Virus record (IMG/VR): IMGVR_UViG_3300027763_000014
Coordinates: 1-35,847 of that record
Strand: one strand, 5' to 3'
Source: a virus
DNA length: 35,847 bases
Shown: piece after piece, positions 1 through 9,188 of the stretch
Position numbering within the stretch: position 1 is the first letter of the stretch
Layout of the letters: each line of letters opens with the position of its first letter
Translations under genes and position numbers: made by a program
The notes under the pieces: generated by a model
Told to the model about the DNA's origin: nothing
Database searches by the model: none
The model's input: only the letters and a program-made list of their open reading frames with translations

Positions 1-127
1 CCCTCACAAGGGGAGTCCCTTTTATTTTTTTATAACCCCCTAACCACTTAGGAGCATTAAAAATGGCAATAGATAGCGATACTCAAGGTGCAGATGCACG
101 ATTAGCAGTCCAATTCTATAAAAAAAG
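1..127. repeat. Left copy of 127-bp terminal direct repeat
   Basis: These 127 bases recur without change at 35721-35847. They contain the distal half of a terminator hairpin, the leader, and the first 65 bases of the 205-aa gene. The repeat cuts through a gene and a hairpin. That is what an assembly overlap on a circular (or circularly permuted) molecule looks like, rather than a dedicated packaged terminal repeat. Confidence is high for the repeat and moderate for this reading. Confidence 0.95.
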
Positions 128-680
128 TCTTAAACAAGACATAGCTTCTGACGAAGCTGGTAGACCGATTTTTAAAGAATTTGATTTTGTCCGTATTATG
201 ATTCCTGGCGATAATTTGACAGAAATTGACACATACGCTCAAGAGTCCCATAAACAGCGTTTTCCACGCCAATGGGCGCATTACCAAAACCAAGTTTCAA
301 GCCATGAAGACATAGTAGGCACTCCTTTAGACCAATGGCCTCAAGTTACTCGTAGCCAAGCAGAAGAATTGCGTGGACTTAAATTCCACACAGTAGAGTC
401 TATTGCAGACTGTTCTGACCAACAACTGCAAAGAATTGGTATGGTAGCAGGAATGAGTCCGCATAATTTTCGCTTAAAAGCCAAGGCTTATTTGAATTTG
501 GCGACTAATTCTGCCGAAGTGGCACAAAGAGAAGCAGAAATGCAAGCATTACGCCAAGAAAATGATAAAATTAAGGCTGAAACGGATGCGAAGCTGGCTG
601 CTATGCAAGAGCAGATGTCAGCGCTACTTGCGGCTGTTGCGAAACCTAAAACACGCAAAACTAAAGTAGCCGAGGCTTAA
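63..680 (+). CDS. Head-tail region protein of unknown function with coiled-coil tail
   Basis: 205 aa, preceded by the SD TTAGGAGC about 8 bases before the ATG. It is the first gene after the terminator that ends the capsid block, and 1 base separates it from the adaptor gene, so it probably belongs to virion assembly. Residues about 90-145 (LRGLKFHTVESIA onward) look like a helix-hairpin-helix-like module. Residues about 150-190 form a charged helix rich in E, Q and K that should be a coiled coil. The C-terminus is basic (KPKTRKTKV). The family is not recognised by name. The first 65 bases are repeated at the far end of the window because of circular assembly. Confidence 0.8.
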   Translation: MAIDSDTQGADARLAVQFYKKSLKQDIASDEAGRPIFKEFDFVRIMIPGDNLTEIDTYAQESHKQRFPRQWAHYQNQVSSHEDIVGTPLDQWPQVTRSQAEELRGLKFHTVESIADCSDQQLQRIGMVAGMSPHNFRLKAKAYLNLATNSAEVAQREAEMQALRQENDKIKAETDAKLAAMQEQMSALLAAVAKPKTRKTKVAEA

Positions 681-681
681 T

Positions 682-1593
682 ATGTCCCAAACAATGTTGC
701 AACTGGTACAACAGACAACTGCTGAGTTGAATTTAGCAGTACCAACTTATGTAGCTGGTAACACTTCCCAAGATGTGCAACAAATCTTGGCGTTGATGAA
801 TGGCGCTGGTTATGAGCTTTTAAAAGAGCATGATTGGCAGTCGTTACAGGTGCAATATCGTTTCTACACGCAGTCTATTACCGCCAACGCCACAACTGTC
901 AATGGTTCGTATAACTTGACTTTTGATGGCGGCACAGATTTAAGCGCTGTTGATAGCCAATGGCAATTAACAGGCTATAACATCCCTCAAGACACTTATG
1001 TAGTTTCGGCAAATAACACTACAAAAGTCGTTGTAATGAGCCAAATGGCTAGTGGTAGTGGCACACAGTCAGTAGTATGCGCTCAAACTGCCTATGACCT
1101 TCCTAGTGATTTTGAAACCATTACTGACCGCACTCAATGGGACAAGTCTAAACATTGGGAAATGTTAGGGCCAGAAGATGCTCAACAATGGCAATGGTTA
1201 AAGTCTGGTTATATTTCAACTGGCCCACGGGTTCGTTGGCGTATTCTTGACGGGCAATTCCAAATATGGCCTGTAATGAATACTAATGAGTATTTAGGCT
1301 GGGAATATAGAAGTAACGCATGGGCAAGAAGCGCTGCTGGAGTTGCAAAAACTAGCTTTACTGTTGATACAGACACTACTGTATTTGATGACCGAATTAT
1401 GGTGCTTTACACCAAGCTCAAATATTTCCAAGTTAAGTCTTTTGACACTACTGCATTGCAACAAGATTATCAGCGTTATTTGACCATTGCTAAAGCTAAC
1501 GACAAAGGTGCACCTAATTTGTCATTTGCTCCATACCCAAGCAAAGTGCTTATTGGTTATGCCAATATTCCTGATACTGGCTATGGTAGTTAA
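682..1593 (+). CDS. Head-to-tail adaptor protein (SU10 adaptor-like)
   Basis: 303 aa. The N-terminus (about residues 1-55) is the helical segment typical of podovirus adaptors: a TAELN-type helix, then an ILALMNGAGYELLKEHDW stretch. A beta-rich insertion follows (about 60-130), then a module with the PSDFETITDR and WEMLGPEDAQQW motifs and a beta-rich C-terminus. This order resembles the SU10-type adaptor family that forms the ring under the portal. It lies directly before the large hub/nozzle gene, as in related podoviruses. The assignment rests on remembered family appearance and gene order. Confidence 0.65.
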   Translation: MSQTMLQLVQQTTAELNLAVPTYVAGNTSQDVQQILALMNGAGYELLKEHDWQSLQVQYRFYTQSITANATTVNGSYNLTFDGGTDLSAVDSQWQLTGYNIPQDTYVVSANNTTKVVVMSQMASGSGTQSVVCAQTAYDLPSDFETITDRTQWDKSKHWEMLGPEDAQQWQWLKSGYISTGPRVRWRILDGQFQIWPVMNTNEYLGWEYRSNAWARSAAGVAKTSFTVDTDTTVFDDRIMVLYTKLKYFQVKSFDTTALQQDYQRYLTIAKANDKGAPNLSFAPYPSKVLIGYANIPDTGYGS

Positions 1594-1595
1594 TT

Positions 1596-3371
1596 ATGCT
1601 ATTAAGCCCATCTAAAAAGTTTACTGCCAACACAGCGTCTTTGCCTTCTCCTATTGGGGGATGGAACGCTAGGGATTCGTTAGCTAACATGGCCCCAACG
1701 GATGCTGTACAGCTTACAAACTGGTTTCCTACGCCTACTGATGTAACCCTTAGAAAAGGGTATACCAAAAGTTCTACAGGAATTACAGGCACAGTAGAGA
1801 CCCTAATGAATTACGCTGGGGTAAGTTCACAAAAACTATTTGCCGTTGCAAATGGTGTTATATATGACGCTTCTACAAGCGTAGCAACCTCTGTATTTAC
1901 AGGGCTTACCAATAGTCGTTTTCAATTTATTAACATTACTACTGCTGGCGGTCATTTTTTAGTTGCTTGTAATGGTGATGACCCTACCATTATTTATGAT
2001 GGTTCTGCATGGTTTAAAGTAGCCACAACCACAACAGCACAAACCATTTCTACAATTACAAGAGGTGGTGCAGGTAATTTAACCGCTACGCTTACTACTG
2101 CTGTTGCTCATGGATTAGCTACAGGCAATAGAATTACTGTTTCTGGTGCTACACCTACGCAATTTAATGGCACTTATGTTGTTACAGTAACAGGCACAAC
2201 TACGCTTACTTACACAATGGCAAGCGCTCCATCAGGAAACGCTACTGTAGTAGGAGCTTATAGCATTATTGGTATTACAGGCATAAATTCCAATACATTT
2301 ATTAATGTAAACCTATTTAAAAACCGCTTGTATTTCACGGAAGAAAATTCCATGAATGTATGGTATTTAGATGTGGACTCTATTGGTGGACTTGCTGAGG
2401 TATTGCCTTATGGCTCTATTGCTAGAAATGGTGGTTTTGTACAAGCAGTAGGCACATGGACATTAGACGCTGGACAAGGTGCAGATGACTACTTTGTTGT
2501 AGTCACAAACATGGGTGAAGTTATTGTTATTAATGGCACAGACCCTACTGCGCCTGAAACATGGCAATTAAAAGGTGTTTGGCAAATGGGGCAAACCTTT
2601 GCTCGTAAATGCTTTTTTAAATGGGCTGGCGACCTTTTATTGCTAACTCAAGATGGAATTGTGCCTCTTTCTGCGGCATTGCAGTCTAGTAGATTAGACC
2701 CTAGAGTTAATATTACTGACAAAATTTACTATGCTGTAAGCCAAGCTGCAACTCAATATTATGACAATTTTGGTTGGCAAATACAGTATTTTGCTAGTGA
2801 AAATATGTTGATATTTAATGTTCCAGTTACAGGTGGAACACAACAATATGTAATGCACACCATTACAAAGTCATGGGCTAATTTTACAAATATTGAAGCT
2901 AGTTGCTGGGAAGTAAACGGTAAAGAAGGTATGTATTTTGGCGGTAATGGCTATGTAGGAAAATTCTATGATGGATTTAGCGATGCTGGCAATAATATTA
3001 ATGCAACTGCCCAACAAGCGTACAACTATTTTGACGCTAGAGGGCAATTAAAGCGCTTTACTATGCTTCGCCCTATTATTCAATCTGATAATGCCGTTCC
3101 AAGCCTTGCAATAGGCTTAAACATTGATTTTGATAACAATAATGTTAATGGCACTTTGACCTTTAACCCTTCTAATTTAACTACTGGTCGCTGGGATACA
3201 GCCACTTGGGATGACGATGTTTGGGGCGGTGGATTAACCACTACAAAGTTTTGGCAAGGTGTTACAGGATTAGGTTATGCAGCAGGCATTAATTTAACTG
3301 CCGCAGCGCAAAATATTGAAGTTCATTGGTCAAGCACCGATGTTGTAATGGAAAAAGGAGGGGTACTGTAA
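1596..3371 (+). CDS. Tail hub/nozzle-type structural protein
   Basis: 591 aa, only 2 bases after the adaptor stop. The start region PIGGWNARDSLANM followed by AVQLTNWFPTP is a signature of a podovirus structural family often annotated as hypothetical or as a stabilisation/hub protein (role comparable to P22 gp10). The body is beta-rich with repeated VANGVIYD-, TGLTNSRFQF- and NLFKNRLYF-like strands, consistent with a beta-propeller. A Thr/Ala-rich insertion occupies about residues 145-210. It probably forms the tail tube nozzle beneath the adaptor. The exact counterpart in P22 or T7 is uncertain. Confidence 0.6.
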   Translation: MLLSPSKKFTANTASLPSPIGGWNARDSLANMAPTDAVQLTNWFPTPTDVTLRKGYTKSSTGITGTVETLMNYAGVSSQKLFAVANGVIYDASTSVATSVFTGLTNSRFQFINITTAGGHFLVACNGDDPTIIYDGSAWFKVATTTTAQTISTITRGGAGNLTATLTTAVAHGLATGNRITVSGATPTQFNGTYVVTVTGTTTLTYTMASAPSGNATVVGAYSIIGITGINSNTFINVNLFKNRLYFTEENSMNVWYLDVDSIGGLAEVLPYGSIARNGGFVQAVGTWTLDAGQGADDYFVVVTNMGEVIVINGTDPTAPETWQLKGVWQMGQTFARKCFFKWAGDLLLLTQDGIVPLSAALQSSRLDPRVNITDKIYYAVSQAATQYYDNFGWQIQYFASENMLIFNVPVTGGTQQYVMHTITKSWANFTNIEASCWEVNGKEGMYFGGNGYVGKFYDGFSDAGNNINATAQQAYNYFDARGQLKRFTMLRPIIQSDNAVPSLAIGLNIDFDNNNVNGTLTFNPSNLTTGRWDTATWDDDVWGGGLTTTKFWQGVTGLGYAAGINLTAAAQNIEVHWSSTDVVMEKGGVL

Positions 3372-3815
3372 TTGCGTACAGTAACCACAGAAAAACAGCA
3401 ATATATGGGGGATTGGCTAGTCAGAATGATGAACCATCCCCTGCCAACAGAAACAGTATGTATAGGTCAAGAAATTGACGGTAATTTAGTGGCAGTAGTA
3501 GGATTTGCCAGTTTTATGCCAAAAGCGTGTCAAATGCACATTGCGGCAGTAAGTGAAGTAAATTGGATGAGTCGAGATTTGTTGTGGGCGGCTTTCGATT
3601 ATCCCTTTAATAAACTAAAAGTTAGCGTTATACTAGGGCAAGTTTGTGGCAGTAATGAAGATGCCCTAAAACTAAACCGACACCTTGGTTTTAAAGTGAT
3701 AGCCGAAATCCCAGATGCTCACATGGATGGTGACTTAGTGATTATGGCTATGAGGCGTGAAGATTGTCGTTGGCTCGACATCAAATGCCCTTTAAGGACA
3801 GCAAGAGGAGAATGA
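3372..3815 (+). CDS. GNAT-like N-acetyltransferase, TTG start
   Basis: 147 aa, starting at TTG immediately after the previous stop. A strong SD, AAGGAGGGG, lies about 10 bases upstream and supports the non-ATG start; the first in-frame ATG would remove a conserved-looking strand. The segment GNLVAVVGFASF, the central helix and the C-terminal SNEDALKLNRHLGFKVIAEI pattern match the GNAT fold, where the last motif is the classic end-of-domain N..L..LGF signature. Genes of this kind sit among tail genes in many podoviruses. The substrate is unknown. It could modify a virion or host protein, or be a structural adaptation of the fold. Confidence 0.7.
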   Translation: MRTVTTEKQQYMGDWLVRMMNHPLPTETVCIGQEIDGNLVAVVGFASFMPKACQMHIAAVSEVNWMSRDLLWAAFDYPFNKLKVSVILGQVCGSNEDALKLNRHLGFKVIAEIPDAHMDGDLVIMAMRREDCRWLDIKCPLRTARGE

Positions 3816-3816
3816 C

Positions 3817-4875
3817 ATGGGTGGTGGTGGATTTTTAGGATTAGGGCCTGCGCCAAGTGCGCCAGCAGCCCCAGATTACACAGGTGCAGCGCAAGCTACA
3901 GCACAAAGCAATCTTGATGCTGCTAGAGTAGCTACGGCTGCCAATCGTGTAAACCAAGTCACTCCTTATGGAAACTTAGATTATTCCGTTACTGGCGCTG
4001 ACCCATACGGAAACCCTACTTGGACTGCTACTACAAGTCTTTCTGATGTAGGACAACAACTTTTAAATAACCAAAACCAAGCTAGTTTAGGTCTTGGAAG
4101 CACAATTAATGCAGCATTAGGTAGAACTCAAGATGTAATGGGTCAAGGCTTTAACCCTAACCTTCCTTCTACTGGAATGAACCCTGGGCAGTCTTACCAA
4201 GACGCTTATATGCAACGCCTTGCTCCACAAATTGCCCAAAATCGTGAAATGACTACTGCTTCATTGGCAAACCAAGGAATTGTGCCAGGAACAGCAGCAT
4301 ACGATAACGCTATGCGCCAACAGTCTATGAAAGAAAACGACTTATTGCTAGGTGCTACTACTCAAGGTTTTGGTGTTGGTCAGCAAGCAAATCAACAAGC
4401 ATTTGGTCAAGAACTTACAAAATACAATATTCCGCTTAATACATTGAGCGCATTGCGTAGTGGCGCACAAGTACAAAACCCTACATTTGTAAATTCTGCA
4501 CAACAAGCAACAACTCAAGGCGCTGACATTTTAGGCGCTACTCAAATGGGTTACAACGCACAAATGGGCAACTTTAATGCTCAACAAGCGGCTCAACAAG
4601 GTTTTAACCAAGGTTTAATGGGATTAGGTGGCGCAGGAATTATTGCCGCTTCAGACATTCGCATGAAAGAAAACATTAAAGCTATTGGTTGGTTGCCTAA
4701 TGGTTTACCCGTATATGAATACGAATACAAGCCAGAATTTAAAAATAATGCATTTGCAGGCCATGGTAAATTTATTGGCGTTATGGCGCAAGAAGTTGAA
4801 ATGGTTAAGCCTGAAGCTGTTATTACAGGCACAGATGGTTACAAAATGGTTAATTACGGAGCACTAAATGCCTAG
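3817..4875 (+). CDS. Virion protein with C-terminal S74 intramolecular chaperone/peptidase domain
   Basis: 352 aa with SD GAGGAG. The N-terminus is Gly/Ala/Pro-rich (GGGGFLGLGPAPSAPAAP), then a QVTPYG repeat region and long Gln/Asn/Ala-rich helices, as in internal or ejection proteins of podoviruses. The C-terminus from about residue 275 is an S74 domain: SDIRMKENIKAIG, YEYEYK, FIGVMAQEVE. Ser279 and Lys284 have the five-residue spacing of the Ser-Lys catalytic pair in endosialidase-type chaperone domains, which cut just before the Ser. The domain normally ends tail spikes. Here the upstream part is not an obvious fibre. It overlaps the next gene by 8 bases. Confidence 0.8.
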   Translation: MGGGGFLGLGPAPSAPAAPDYTGAAQATAQSNLDAARVATAANRVNQVTPYGNLDYSVTGADPYGNPTWTATTSLSDVGQQLLNNQNQASLGLGSTINAALGRTQDVMGQGFNPNLPSTGMNPGQSYQDAYMQRLAPQIAQNREMTTASLANQGIVPGTAAYDNAMRQQSMKENDLLLGATTQGFGVGQQANQQAFGQELTKYNIPLNTLSALRSGAQVQNPTFVNSAQQATTQGADILGATQMGYNAQMGNFNAQQAAQQGFNQGLMGLGGAGIIAASDIRMKENIKAIGWLPNGLPVYEYEYKPEFKNNAFAGHGKFIGVMAQEVEMVKPEAVITGTDGYKMVNYGALNA

Positions 4876-5224
4876 TCCATATTTCACTACTGTTGCCCCT
4901 TATTTTGCTCAACAAGACCAAGGTTTAAGTCCTGTGTTTCAAAATATTGCACAGCAACAACAAAACCAAAATGCTGCCATGCAACAACAAATGCAAAATA
5001 ACCAAATGGCTGGTCAAGTTGGAAAACAAGGTGGCATGAACCCTATGGCTATGGCTATGGCGTTGCGTGGAAAACAACCGCAAACAGGCGCAGACGCAGC
5101 AAAAATGAATGAATTTGGTGCTTATATGCCTTGGAATCAAATGTCTGCGGCTGACCAATATGGTACAAACCCATACTCACAACAAAGTTTAATGTTGGCA
5201 TCACAAGATTTAGGGATAAAATAA
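4868..5224 (+). CDS. Gln/Met-rich virion-associated small protein
   Basis: 118 aa, starting inside the end of the S74 gene (8-base overlap). The N-terminus PYFTTVAPYFAQQDQGLSP is followed by a Gln/Asn/Met-rich low-complexity stretch (about residues 28-60) and a C-terminal MPWNQMSAADQYGTNPYSQQ segment. It lies between the S74 protein and two putative ejection proteins, so it is probably a minor internal virion protein. No family is recognised. Confidence 0.7.
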   Translation: MPSPYFTTVAPYFAQQDQGLSPVFQNIAQQQQNQNAAMQQQMQNNQMAGQVGKQGGMNPMAMAMALRGKQPQTGADAAKMNEFGAYMPWNQMSAADQYGTNPYSQQSLMLASQDLGIK

Positions 5225-5225
5225 C

Positions 5226-6392
5226 ATGGCAGAATATAACTTAGCCCAAGCAGGCACATTATCTCCAGAAGATTATGCACAACAACAACAATTAAACCGC
5301 CAACAACAAATGGCTGCTATGTTAATGCAACAAGGTATGCAACAACCACAGGGCCAAATGGTTAGCGGTCGTTATGTGCCAACTTCATTTTTTCAAAACC
5401 TTGTTCCATTAGCTAATATTGCCGCCTCTCAATATATTGGCAATAAAGCAGACACTAAAGCTGCTGAATTAGCACAAAAAATTCGTTTAGGCAAAGCTGC
5501 TGGAGAACAAAAAATTACTGATTTGGCTTTTGGAACTCCTGATGTAGCTACAGAAGTAGCTGGGCCTTATGCTGGTAATGTTCCTATGCCTGTTGCTGTT
5601 AAAGAAGGCTCTAAACCTAATTATGCCGCTGCTTTGCGTGAAATTGATAATCCAGCAAATTATGGCGCAGGAAAAGAAATTAAACCTTTGCTTTATAAGC
5701 AAATGATGCCTGAAAAACCTAGCGACCAATTAGGTTACGAACTTGCAAAATCACAAGGATTCCCAGGAACATTTATAGATTATAAAACTGGATTAGCAAA
5801 TGCTGGCGCTGCTCGTACATCATTAAATGTACAAAACCAATTACCATTTAAAGAGCAAATTCAAAAAGAAGCCGCAAGCGGATTAATGAAAAATTTTGAA
5901 ACATTGCAAAATGTACCTTCTGCATTGGCTAACATGGATAAAATGGTTGCTTTATCTAAACAACCTATTTACGCAGGTGTTGGCGGTGAAACTAAATTGC
6001 AAATTGCTAAATTGTTTAATAACAACTTTGGCACAAATATTTCTCCAGAAACAGTTAAAAATACTGAAGAATTTAAATCTGCTGCTTATATGGGTATTAT
6101 GGATAATCTTAAAAAGACAGATTCCAACCCAACAATGGCACAGCAAAATGCTCTTAAAGAAGCTATTGGTAGTTTAGGTACAGACCCATCCGCTATTCCA
6201 AGAGTTGTAAATGTTATGCGTGATGTATTAGTTAATAAAGCAACTCAACATAATGAGCTTGTACGCCAAACTATGCAAAGAGGCGTTGAATACCCATACA
6301 GTATTGAAGTACAGTTGCCAAAAACTTTGCCTGCACAGTCTGGAAATGTGCGGTCTTTGGCTGATGAAATCCTTAATAGGAAACCACAATAA
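5226..6392 (+). CDS. Probable internal virion (ejection) protein
   Basis: 388 aa. The N-terminal 40 residues are Gln/Met-rich (QQQQLNRQQQMAAMLMQQ), like the preceding small protein, and are followed by VPTSFFQNLVPLANIAASQY. The rest is mostly helical with Ala-rich stretches. The stop overlaps the ATG of the next gene by one base (TAATG), so the two are probably translationally coupled. Position and composition fit one of the proteins ejected with podovirus DNA. No catalytic motif is seen. Confidence 0.6.
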   Translation: MAEYNLAQAGTLSPEDYAQQQQLNRQQQMAAMLMQQGMQQPQGQMVSGRYVPTSFFQNLVPLANIAASQYIGNKADTKAAELAQKIRLGKAAGEQKITDLAFGTPDVATEVAGPYAGNVPMPVAVKEGSKPNYAAALREIDNPANYGAGKEIKPLLYKQMMPEKPSDQLGYELAKSQGFPGTFIDYKTGLANAGAARTSLNVQNQLPFKEQIQKEAASGLMKNFETLQNVPSALANMDKMVALSKQPIYAGVGGETKLQIAKLFNNNFGTNISPETVKNTEEFKSAAYMGIMDNLKKTDSNPTMAQQNALKEAIGSLGTDPSAIPRVVNVMRDVLVNKATQHNELVRQTMQRGVEYPYSIEVQLPKTLPAQSGNVRSLADEILNRKPQ

Positions 6393-8050
6393 TGGCTAGC
6401 GCTGACGATTACGCTAAGTGGATTGTTGATAACCAGAAGTTGCAAGGCACTCCTGAGTTTAATACTGTTGCTCAAGCCTATAAAGAGGCAACAGCACAAG
6501 AATCTACACCAGCGCAACCACAGAAATCAGGAATACCTGTTTATCAGTCCGCTATTGTTGGGGCTGGTAAAGGTATAACAGACCCATTATTGGCTGCTGG
6601 TCAATACATGGGTGGTAAACCTGCTGAGTTTTCAAATTTAGTTTTAAATAAAATGAAACCGTTTCAAGAAGCCAACCCAATGACATTTGGTGCTGGTCAA
6701 ATTGGTGGCGGAGTTTTATCTGGTGGTGCTTTAATGAAGGGCGCTGGCATGATTCCTAGTTTTGCTAGGGCAAATCCTTATTTGCAAGCTGGTGGTGTTG
6801 GCGCTGTAGCAGGTGCCTTAACTCCTAGCGAACAAGGTAAATCAGGTCTTGATGCGCTTGCAGAAGCACCACAAAAAGCTATGTATGGCGCTGGCGGTGG
6901 TGTTTTAGGAACAGGATTAGTTAGAGGCGTTGCCAATGTTGTAGGCCCTAATTTAGATTCTGCCGTTAAAAAATTAATTGGCGAAGGTGTTAATTTAACT
7001 CCTGGTCAAATGGTTGGCGGCTTTGCACAAAGATTAGAAGATAAACTTACTAGCGTACCTTTGCTTGGCGACATTATTCAATCATCAAGAACCAAAGGTA
7101 TTGAAGAATTTAACAAAGCAGCTTATAAGCGTGCTTTAGACCCTATTGGTGGCAAAGTACCTGAATCTACAGGTCGTGCTGGCATGGAATCTGTTAAAAA
7201 CCAAATTTCTGGTGCTTACAATGAATTATTGCCTAAATTAACATATCAAGTTGATGACCAATTTTTAAATAATTTATCTAATATAAAAAATAATGTAACT
7301 GGCATTGACCCTGCAAATGCTAAAAAAGTAGCTGATACAGTTTTTGATGTTATCTCTAGTCGTTTAGATAAAAATGGTCAAGTAAAAGGGCAAGAATTTA
7401 AGGTTATTGAAGAAAAGTTAGGCGGACTTGCAAAGACATATAGAGCAAGCCAAGATGCAGACCAAAAATTAATGGGCGATGCTTATGCTAATGCTTTAGG
7501 TGAATTGCGTCAAAACTTAGCTAGAAACAATCCTCAATTTGCAGAAGAATTAAACAAAATAAACACAAGTTTTGCTAATTTTGCAAGATTGCGTGGCGCT
7601 GGTTCTATGGCTAATACGCAAGAAATGTTTACTCCTAGTCAATTAGCCGCAGCAATTAAAGCTGCTGACCAATCTTCAGGAAGAGGTGCTACAGCTACTG
7701 GTAAAGCATTAATGCAAGATTTATCTGACGCTGGTGTACAAGTATTGCCAGGTAAAATACCTGATTCTGGTACTGCTGGCAGACAAGCTATTAACTCTGC
7801 TTTAGGCGCTTTGTTAGGTGGTGGTGGAGCTTATGCTGCACAAACTCAACCTGTAGCTACAGGAACTGCTGCATTATTAGGGGCTGCTGCTGCCGCACCT
7901 TATGCGCCTGGAGTTCGCAACCTAGTTACAATGTTGGGCGGAAAACGCCCAGAAGTAATACAAAAATTAGCAGATTTAATTCGTGAGTCATCACCGTATT
8001 TAGCTGCTCCAAGCGCACAAAAAGCAGTAGAAAAATCGGAGAATAAATAA
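6392..8050 (+). CDS. Probable DNA ejection/internal virion protein with hydrophobic Gly-Ala segments
   Basis: 552 aa, coupled by TAATG at both ends. Two Gly/Ala-rich hydrophobic regions stand out, about residues 100-180 and 465-510. They could insert in the host envelope during ejection. Between them is a helical segment (about 190-460). The family is not identified by name. Gene order (after the S74 and Gln-rich genes, before a fibre) supports an ejection protein. A transglycosylase domain was looked for and not recognised. Confidence 0.6.
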   Translation: MASADDYAKWIVDNQKLQGTPEFNTVAQAYKEATAQESTPAQPQKSGIPVYQSAIVGAGKGITDPLLAAGQYMGGKPAEFSNLVLNKMKPFQEANPMTFGAGQIGGGVLSGGALMKGAGMIPSFARANPYLQAGGVGAVAGALTPSEQGKSGLDALAEAPQKAMYGAGGGVLGTGLVRGVANVVGPNLDSAVKKLIGEGVNLTPGQMVGGFAQRLEDKLTSVPLLGDIIQSSRTKGIEEFNKAAYKRALDPIGGKVPESTGRAGMESVKNQISGAYNELLPKLTYQVDDQFLNNLSNIKNNVTGIDPANAKKVADTVFDVISSRLDKNGQVKGQEFKVIEEKLGGLAKTYRASQDADQKLMGDAYANALGELRQNLARNNPQFAEELNKINTSFANFARLRGAGSMANTQEMFTPSQLAAAIKAADQSSGRGATATGKALMQDLSDAGVQVLPGKIPDSGTAGRQAINSALGALLGGGGAYAAQTQPVATGTAALLGAAAAAPYAPGVRNLVTMLGGKRPEVIQKLADLIRESSPYLAAPSAQKAVEKSENK

Positions 8051-9024
8051 TGAGTAGAAACGGTAGCGGTACATACAATCTTCCAGCAGGTAATCCAGTA
8101 GTTACAGCAACTACAATTACTTCAACATGGGCTAATTCAACACTTGGCGATATTGCTACAGCCTTGACAGGCTCTTTAGCTGCTGATGGTCAAACTCCAG
8201 CTACAGGCAATCTCAATATGAATACTAATCAAATTAAGAATGTAGTAGACCCTACTTTAGCGCAAGATGCCGCTACTAAAGCGTATGTAGATGCTGGAAG
8301 CTCTATTTATTTGCTTAAAGCTAGTAATCTTTCAGATGTTGCAAATGCTACAACTTCTAGAACTAATTTAGTTGCGGCTAAATCAGGCGCAAATTCTGAT
8401 ATTACTTCTTTAACAGGGCTTACAACGCCTTTAACAGTAGCTCAAGGCGGTACAGGTGTTACCACTTCTACTGGTTCAGGAGCAAATGTATTAGGTACAG
8501 GCCCTACTATTTCAGGCGCTATTTTGTCATCTATGGCTAGTAGTGTTATTACTAGCGGTACTGCACAAGCCTCTACATCAGGTACAAGCATAGACTTTAC
8601 TAGCATACCTAGTTGGGTAAAGCGTATAACTGTAATGTTAAATGGTGTTTCTACTAATGGCTCTAGTCAATTACAGATTCAAATTGGAAATGGGTCATTT
8701 TCTACATCAGGATATGCTTCGGGAGCTAGTTACGCTGGAAGTGCTGGACAATTTACACCATCATTAATAACAACTGGTTTTATAGTAGAGCCAACTGGCG
8801 GTTGCACAGCGGCGGCATTAAGGTATGGAAGTGGTTTTATTGCCCTTATTGGTAGTAATACTTGGGTTTCGCAAACCAATGTTTATGGGACTGGTGCCTC
8901 TTGCACTTCTGCTGGTGGTGGTGTTTCTCCTGCTCTTGGCGGTTCTTTAGACCGAATTCGCATAACCACAGTAAACGGCACAGACACTTTTGACGCTGGT
9001 TCTATTAACATACTTTACGAGTAA
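8050..9024 (+). CDS. Tail fibre protein
   Basis: 324 aa. The N-terminus (MSRNGSGTYNLPAGNPVV, then NMNTNQIKNVVDPTLAQDA followed by ATKAYVDA) is the attachment-type region common to many podovirus and prophage fibres. The central VAQGGTGVTTSTGSGANVLG segment is the GGTG shaft motif. The C-terminal part (about 180-324) is Ser/Gly-rich beta sequence with SWVKRITVMLNGVST, a typical fibre tip. It is the last structural gene before the lysis cassette and is smaller than the second fibre at 27337. Confidence 0.85.
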   Translation: MSRNGSGTYNLPAGNPVVTATTITSTWANSTLGDIATALTGSLAADGQTPATGNLNMNTNQIKNVVDPTLAQDAATKAYVDAGSSIYLLKASNLSDVANATTSRTNLVAAKSGANSDITSLTGLTTPLTVAQGGTGVTTSTGSGANVLGTGPTISGAILSSMASSVITSGTAQASTSGTSIDFTSIPSWVKRITVMLNGVSTNGSSQLQIQIGNGSFSTSGYASGASYAGSAGQFTPSLITTGFIVEPTGGCTAAALRYGSGFIALIGSNTWVSQTNVYGTGASCTSAGGGVSPALGGSLDRIRITTVNGTDTFDAGSINILYE

Positions 9025-9027
9025 ATT

Positions 9028-9180
9028 ATGAACTTTACATTTACATGGATTTTAGACAAGTTTGGCTTTACACCTAAAGTTGAAACATTTGACTTTCCTT
9101 TTACACCTAAGCCTGTTGCCAAAAAAGTAGCAAAGAAAACAGTTAAAAAAGCGACTACTCGCAAATCTAAAATAAAGTGA
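9028..9180 (+). CDS. Small Lys-rich protein at head of lysis cassette
   Basis: 50 aa, below the usual ORF length cut. The ATG lies 4 bases after the fibre stop and the TGA is at 9178-9180. The N-terminal half is aromatic (FTFTWILDKFGFTPKVETF) and the C-terminal half is strongly basic (KKVAKKTVKKATTRKSKIK). Similar short proteins appear next to phage holins, but no function is assigned. Continuous spacing with its neighbours supports expression. Confidence 0.6.
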   Translation: MNFTFTWILDKFGFTPKVETFDFPFTPKPVAKKVAKKTVKKATTRKSKIK

Positions 9181-9188
9181 GAACGCTT

